DNA of 18,508 bases, taken from the NCBI GenBank assembly GCA_026770615.1, contig MU631324.1, positions 579,460-597,967 on the forward strand, read 5' to 3'. A program made the translations under genes and the position numbers. The notes beneath the pieces were generated by a model, which did no database searches, was not told the DNA's origin, and saw only the letters and a program-made list of their open reading frames with translations. The stretch comes from Pavlovales sp. CCMP2436. Taxonomy: Eukaryota; Haptophyta; Pavlovophyceae; Pavlovales. Shown here in pieces: positions 15,105 to 18,508 of this stretch; position 1 is the stretch's first letter; the number at the start of each line of letters is the position of its first letter.

Positions 15105-15760
15105 GTGACGTACCTACTGCGTCGGGGAGTATAACTAAAAACTAGTACGACCCATCGCACCGCCAGTTGCCGATTTTCCGACATGTCAGCGGGTTGCGGG
15201 CCGATGGCTCGGAGCGGGCGCGACGACAGTGACTGGTAGCGGCCGCGACACCAGTGGTGACTTGCGTGCGCCTACACGCAGCTCGCCGGTGCAAAAAAGC
15301 CAAACTTGGGTGCGGCATTGGTCAGCAGCGTGTGCTCCGCGGTAGTCTGCTGGTGCGGGACGAAGCCCACCCTCACTACCGCGACGCACGCAAGCAGATG
15401 CTTGGCGAGCCCCATGAGCGCAGCCGCATCGCGAGTTGGAGTCCGGCAGCGCCATCGTCGCACCTTGATTACGCGCTGCACTGCTCGCATGTGTCATCCC
15501 GCGCGGAAGGAAGCGGTAGGCGAGGTGGGCGAGCTTGGGTGTGGAGAGCACCTCGAGCTTGCGTGTGCGCGTGCGGTAGGTCTGCGCGTTGGCCTCGCGA
15601 GCGTCCTCCACTCGCATGCGTGGCTGTGGTGCGGGAGCTGCATCTCGGTACTAGGACGTGCCACCCCGCCGGCCGCACGTGCAGAGGCTGCGCGCGATGA
15701 CGCTGCGTGCGCGCTTTTTGCACCGGAGGTAATGTAGCTCGATCTCACGATCTGCTCGGC
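15105..15760 (-). other. Weak coding remnant, otherwise no gene recognised
   Basis: On the minus strand, one frame (15617-15480) reads EDAREANAQTYRTRTRKLEV and LAHLAYRFLPRG. Another (15420-15272) reads GLAKHLLACVAVVRVGFVPH and NAAPKFGFFAPASCV. Together they could be one decayed gene with a frame change near 15470. Plus-strand frames over the same span look like shadows. No family was recognised and composition alone could explain it. Confidence 0.2.
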
Positions 15761-17440
15761 CAATCGAGGATCTGATTGAAGTTCTGCACCCGGCAAGGGC
15801 TCTCACGTGCGAAATTTAAATCGCCTCCGATACCCGGTCCGCCATGCTGCAACGCTGAGCACATAACTAACGTTTCACACGCTTGTCGGAAATTCACACG
15901 CTTTTAAGCAATGGCGCCTGCAACGGGTCGTACGCCTTGAATCATTTTCGGAAGTTATTACGCCGATATGTTCTGGTGTACACATATGTGCCTGCTGCCA
16001 GCATGAGAGCGTGCCAGCAGGAGGTGGACGACTACAGACTAAGTAGTCGAACACGCCCGAAAGATCATATCTGTACTCTCCAATTAGAATTGTAAGTGTC
16101 AGATGGAGGAACAGGAGCCCCCCCGCCCGAGCCTAGAGGGGCGTACACTGGCGGCGTTCTAAATACGCTCCACCAGTGCCTGCCACCCCCATAAGCAAGC
16201 CCCGCCTGCACTTCGTGTGCCAGCGTGCAAAATAACCCATCAGCCAACGAACACTTTCATAGTGTCTATGGTGCGCTTAAAGGCGCGTATTTATTGATAA
16301 GACTCACTCGAATCTTACGCCACGGAGAGTCGTCATCGCCTCCTTGGATGCGTGCTCGATTAGCACCTGGACCGTAGCCTGTCAGTCGGGGAGGCGCGGC
16401 CATATCGTGTCCCAGTCGCCTCCCTCGTGGGCACTCCTGATTACCCCACTGATCGCGTCGCGACTCGCGAAGTTTGACTTCAGTTGTCGCTAAAACTTCG
16501 GCCGAATACCGGTCAGCCATCGATGCGGGGTTTGATCGCCCCCCGCGCCCTCTTGCTGTGCCACCTCGGCCGCGGCCACGCTCTGCCTTATTTGACTGGC
16601 GCGCTCCGGCCTGCGACAGGCTCCACAGTCCGAGCACGTACCGTAGTTTCTCGGGAACCTGGAGAAGTGTTGGATACGCCGGTCTACTTCTTCTCTCGAC
16701 TAGTCCTTGCAGCGCTAGTCGGTGCCCGTCGAGAAGTCGACGGGCGGCAAGTTCACATTAGACTACAAGATCTTCGACGAACGGAGACGATCAGTTCAAA
16801 AGCTGAGCGACTCAAGACCGCGACCTCTGAATAGCAACACAATCCAGTTGCAGCGACCGAAATAGTCGCGTCAGCAATCCATGTTGCTATATCGAGCCAT
16901 CGCTCATCACTGTGATGTGGCTGCATATCTACCAAGTAGAATGAGCCAAACCAGCAACTGGTTCCCGTATGACACGGGTTGTGGCCAGTAAGTGTGTGCG
17001 GTGCTGTGTGCTGCGGGCAGGCATGTAGGCAGTATAGCTTGGGTATAGGCAATAGCCCTGATCAGTAGCTATAAGAGCATGTACAATAGCCATACCGCCA
17101 ACAAGAAGTGCGGCTAGGCTTACGTATAAGTGCCTGGAGCCTGCCATGGATACTATCCGCTCTGCGATTTCCTTCTCTGTGAGGGCTAACGGATGCATGC
17201 GAAGTAGCTTCAGACAGACTGTTTGGAGCTACTGCCAGGGAGATCTCCTCCGCCGACCATCCTGTTGCGCACTGCAGGCGGGTGCCCCCCCCCCCTCGCG
17301 GATATACTACTCTGCGGAATGTGTTCACGCGTAAGAGCCTACCCCTGGCTCCGTCTGGTACTCTATCGGACTGCCCGGGATTTAAATGTCCCGGCCCCTT
17401 CTCGAGTCCTCTGCGGCTGCTCTTCGTGCCGCTTCAGTTC
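15761..17440. other. No gene recognised; contains one strong hairpin
   Basis: Mixed composition. Open frames on both strands (for example plus 16484-16834, with VLDTPVYFFSRLVLAALVGA) lack recognisable domains or ATG context. A perfect 9-bp hairpin GCCCGTCGA-GAAG-TCGACGGGC lies at 16724-16745. A run of C occurs at 17285-17296. Confidence 0.35.
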
Positions 17441-17447
17441 TGTTCGT

Positions 17448-17475
17448 CAAGGTCTCTACCTATAGAGAGACCTTG
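17448..17475. other. Perfect 10-bp hairpin
   Basis: CAAGGTCTCT (17448-17457) and AGAGACCTTG (17466-17475) pair around an 8-nt loop, followed by a smaller GTGAC-ACT-GTCAC palindrome. No neighbouring gene accounts for it. Confidence 0.65.
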
Positions 17476-17730
17476 TGACACTGTCACTCTATCGTAACAC
17501 ACATCGTAACTTTACTCTAGCTTGCTGCCTCTTGACGCTCACCGCGTCTCGGACTCTGATCCTATCTTAGCTCGTGCCTGCGCTCAACCCCGCTCGCATC
17601 TCAACAATTTCCGCTCGATTACCCACTGGGGGGCCCATAGCCACACTCCCAGCAAACCGGACGTCTTAAGCGCCCAGCGTAGCACGGTCCACGGCTGGCT
17701 GTTTTGCGCCCCGCTGCTTGCTGCTGTTGA

Positions 17731-18162
17731 CACTCTCGATCTATCGGATTTGTCAGCGTGCATCTCAAAGATGATCATTCTATCACGGTACTCGACTGCT
17801 ATTGAGCACATGAGGTCATCTATGCGCTTAGACGCCAAAACGCACAGCGCGACATTCTGCGCCCACTCGCGGGCGACTCCGCGTTTGAGGCTAAGAACTC
17901 TACCTGGCATAGCATGGCAGCGGAGAATGTTGCCCGGCGGAAGCTATCTCCCGCCGCCGCACTCGGTGCCGGCTGGAGTGTGTAAGTTCTATTTAAACGT
18001 CCGTCTCCGGGGATCGCACTGGAAATGAGCGTTGAAAAACACTCAGATCACCCAGATCCAGGGATCCACCCTGAGCACACGGATACCGTCCCCACCGAAC
18101 GACTCCTCCTGGCGGAATCGCTCGTGCGACTATCTCATCACCGACTGCGAACAGCATTTTAA
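17731..18162 (+). pseudogene. Disrupted coding stretch ending in the dispersed SVEKHSD...EHTDTVPT segment
   Basis: One plus frame reads VHLKDDHSITVLDCY, TGA (17806-17808), then AHEVIYALRRQNAQRDILRP and NSTWHSMAAENVARRKLSP. It meets TAA in GAGTGTGTAAGTTC, which also looks like a splice donor, and resumes as MSVEKHSDHPDPGIHPEHTD, TVPTERLLLAESLVRLSHHR, ending in TAA 18160-18162. The last part matches the tandem repeat at 3416-3666 at peptide level. Competing frames over 17522-18028 (plus) and 17584-17910 and 17993-18451 (minus) are also open, so frame choice before 18025 is uncertain. Family unknown; possibly a mobile-element protein. Confidence 0.35.
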
Positions 18163-18320
18163 GGTGGAGCTGAGCGAACCGCAGTCTGTTAAAGCGCAAG
18201 CGGATCGCTTCATGCTCGCATGCTGTGGTAGCCCGCGTCTCACTTTCGAGAAAGAAGAGCACGACCGACGAGGAGCTCATCTTCCCACAGCCGTCTTCGG
18301 GTTTTGATCTATTAAACTCG

Positions 18321-18353
18321 CGCCAACGCCTAAGGCTTAGCGCCGCGTTGGCG
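18321..18353. other. Nested hairpin with 9-bp outer stem
   Basis: CGCCAACGC (18321-18329) pairs with GCGTTGGCG (18345-18353), and the loop contains a CTAA-GGC-TTAG inner stem. No gene context is visible in the rest of the window, and 18354-18508 holds nothing I recognise. Confidence 0.6.
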
Positions 18354-18508
18354 GGTCCTCCCGAGAAAACTGACAGGTGCTGTGTCAGCTGCAATCTCAT
18401 CGTCGCCAGTGTCCCTGCACCTGCAGATGATGATACAGGGGATCCCTGCATCGAGCAGGTGATGCTAAGGGGGGGCGGCCTGCAGCTCGGCGGCTGCGGC
18501 CAGAGGCG

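Noticed and set aside
1..18508. CRISPR array, bacterial operon or phage system
   Set aside because: Introns, microsatellites, copia and MITE content indicate a eukaryotic nuclear genome; no spaced repeats or cas-like genes are present.

Overview
This is a eukaryotic nuclear window. It has GT-AG spliced exons, long pyrimidine- and C-rich introns, microsatellites, and a dense load of decayed mobile elements. The coding exons are GC-rich with G/C-ending codons. A GC-rich protist or microalga is my best guess, but nothing in the window fixes the lineage.

Region by region: positions 1-2290 hold the 3' end of a VPS13/chorein-family lipid-transfer protein gene. It has five clear exons plus a candidate 33-nt in-frame microexon. 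It is the only gene here that reads cleanly with no frame breaks. Positions 2290-4280 carry a possible disrupted coding stretch, a two-copy 125/126-bp tandem repeat whose peptide recurs at the right end of the window, and a 164-bp terminal-inverted-repeat element. Positions 4280-4960 hold a broken OTU-type cysteine protease domain. Positions 4980-6140 hold a broken gene for an unrecognised helical protein. A short second copy of its start lies at about 6565-6830. Both copies are interrupted by the same family of palindromic miniature elements; one insertion has a 5-bp target duplication and the other gene copy supplies the empty site. Positions 7430-9911 are a rearranged Ty1/copia retrotransposon: integrase, proline-rich linker, reverse transcriptase with its YVDD core deleted, and RNase H, plus an inverted RNase H fragment.

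Positions 9950-11100 hold a CCAT-rich minisatellite, a foldback element with 58-bp arms, and the first copy of a roughly 65-nt sequence that can fold into three consecutive hairpins. Positions 11331-12401 hold a gene for a protein with a glycine-rich GRGDLGGY repeat array, carrying one in-frame TAA and one frame change. On the opposite strand, 13682-12453 is a decayed gene with an AQPAA-type repeat tract followed by a ubiquitin-like domain. Positions 14076-15104 hold a tRNA-Pro-derived remnant and an inverted-repeat element built around a 341-bp tandem duplication. A second copy of the hairpin sequence is inserted there between 5-bp duplications. Positions 15100-18508 hold no gene I can name. 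The region has weak coding remnants, several strong hairpins, and a third copy of the tandem-repeat peptide.

The most interesting items are the covarying three-hairpin element, the in-frame VPS13 microexon, the peptide-coding dispersed repeat with synonymous changes, and the fossil ubiquitin-like domain. Apart from VPS13, almost every coding segment has frameshifts or in-frame stops. The cause could be gene decay or, at some C-runs, sequencing error. I could not run alignments or folding programs; all similarities were read by eye.
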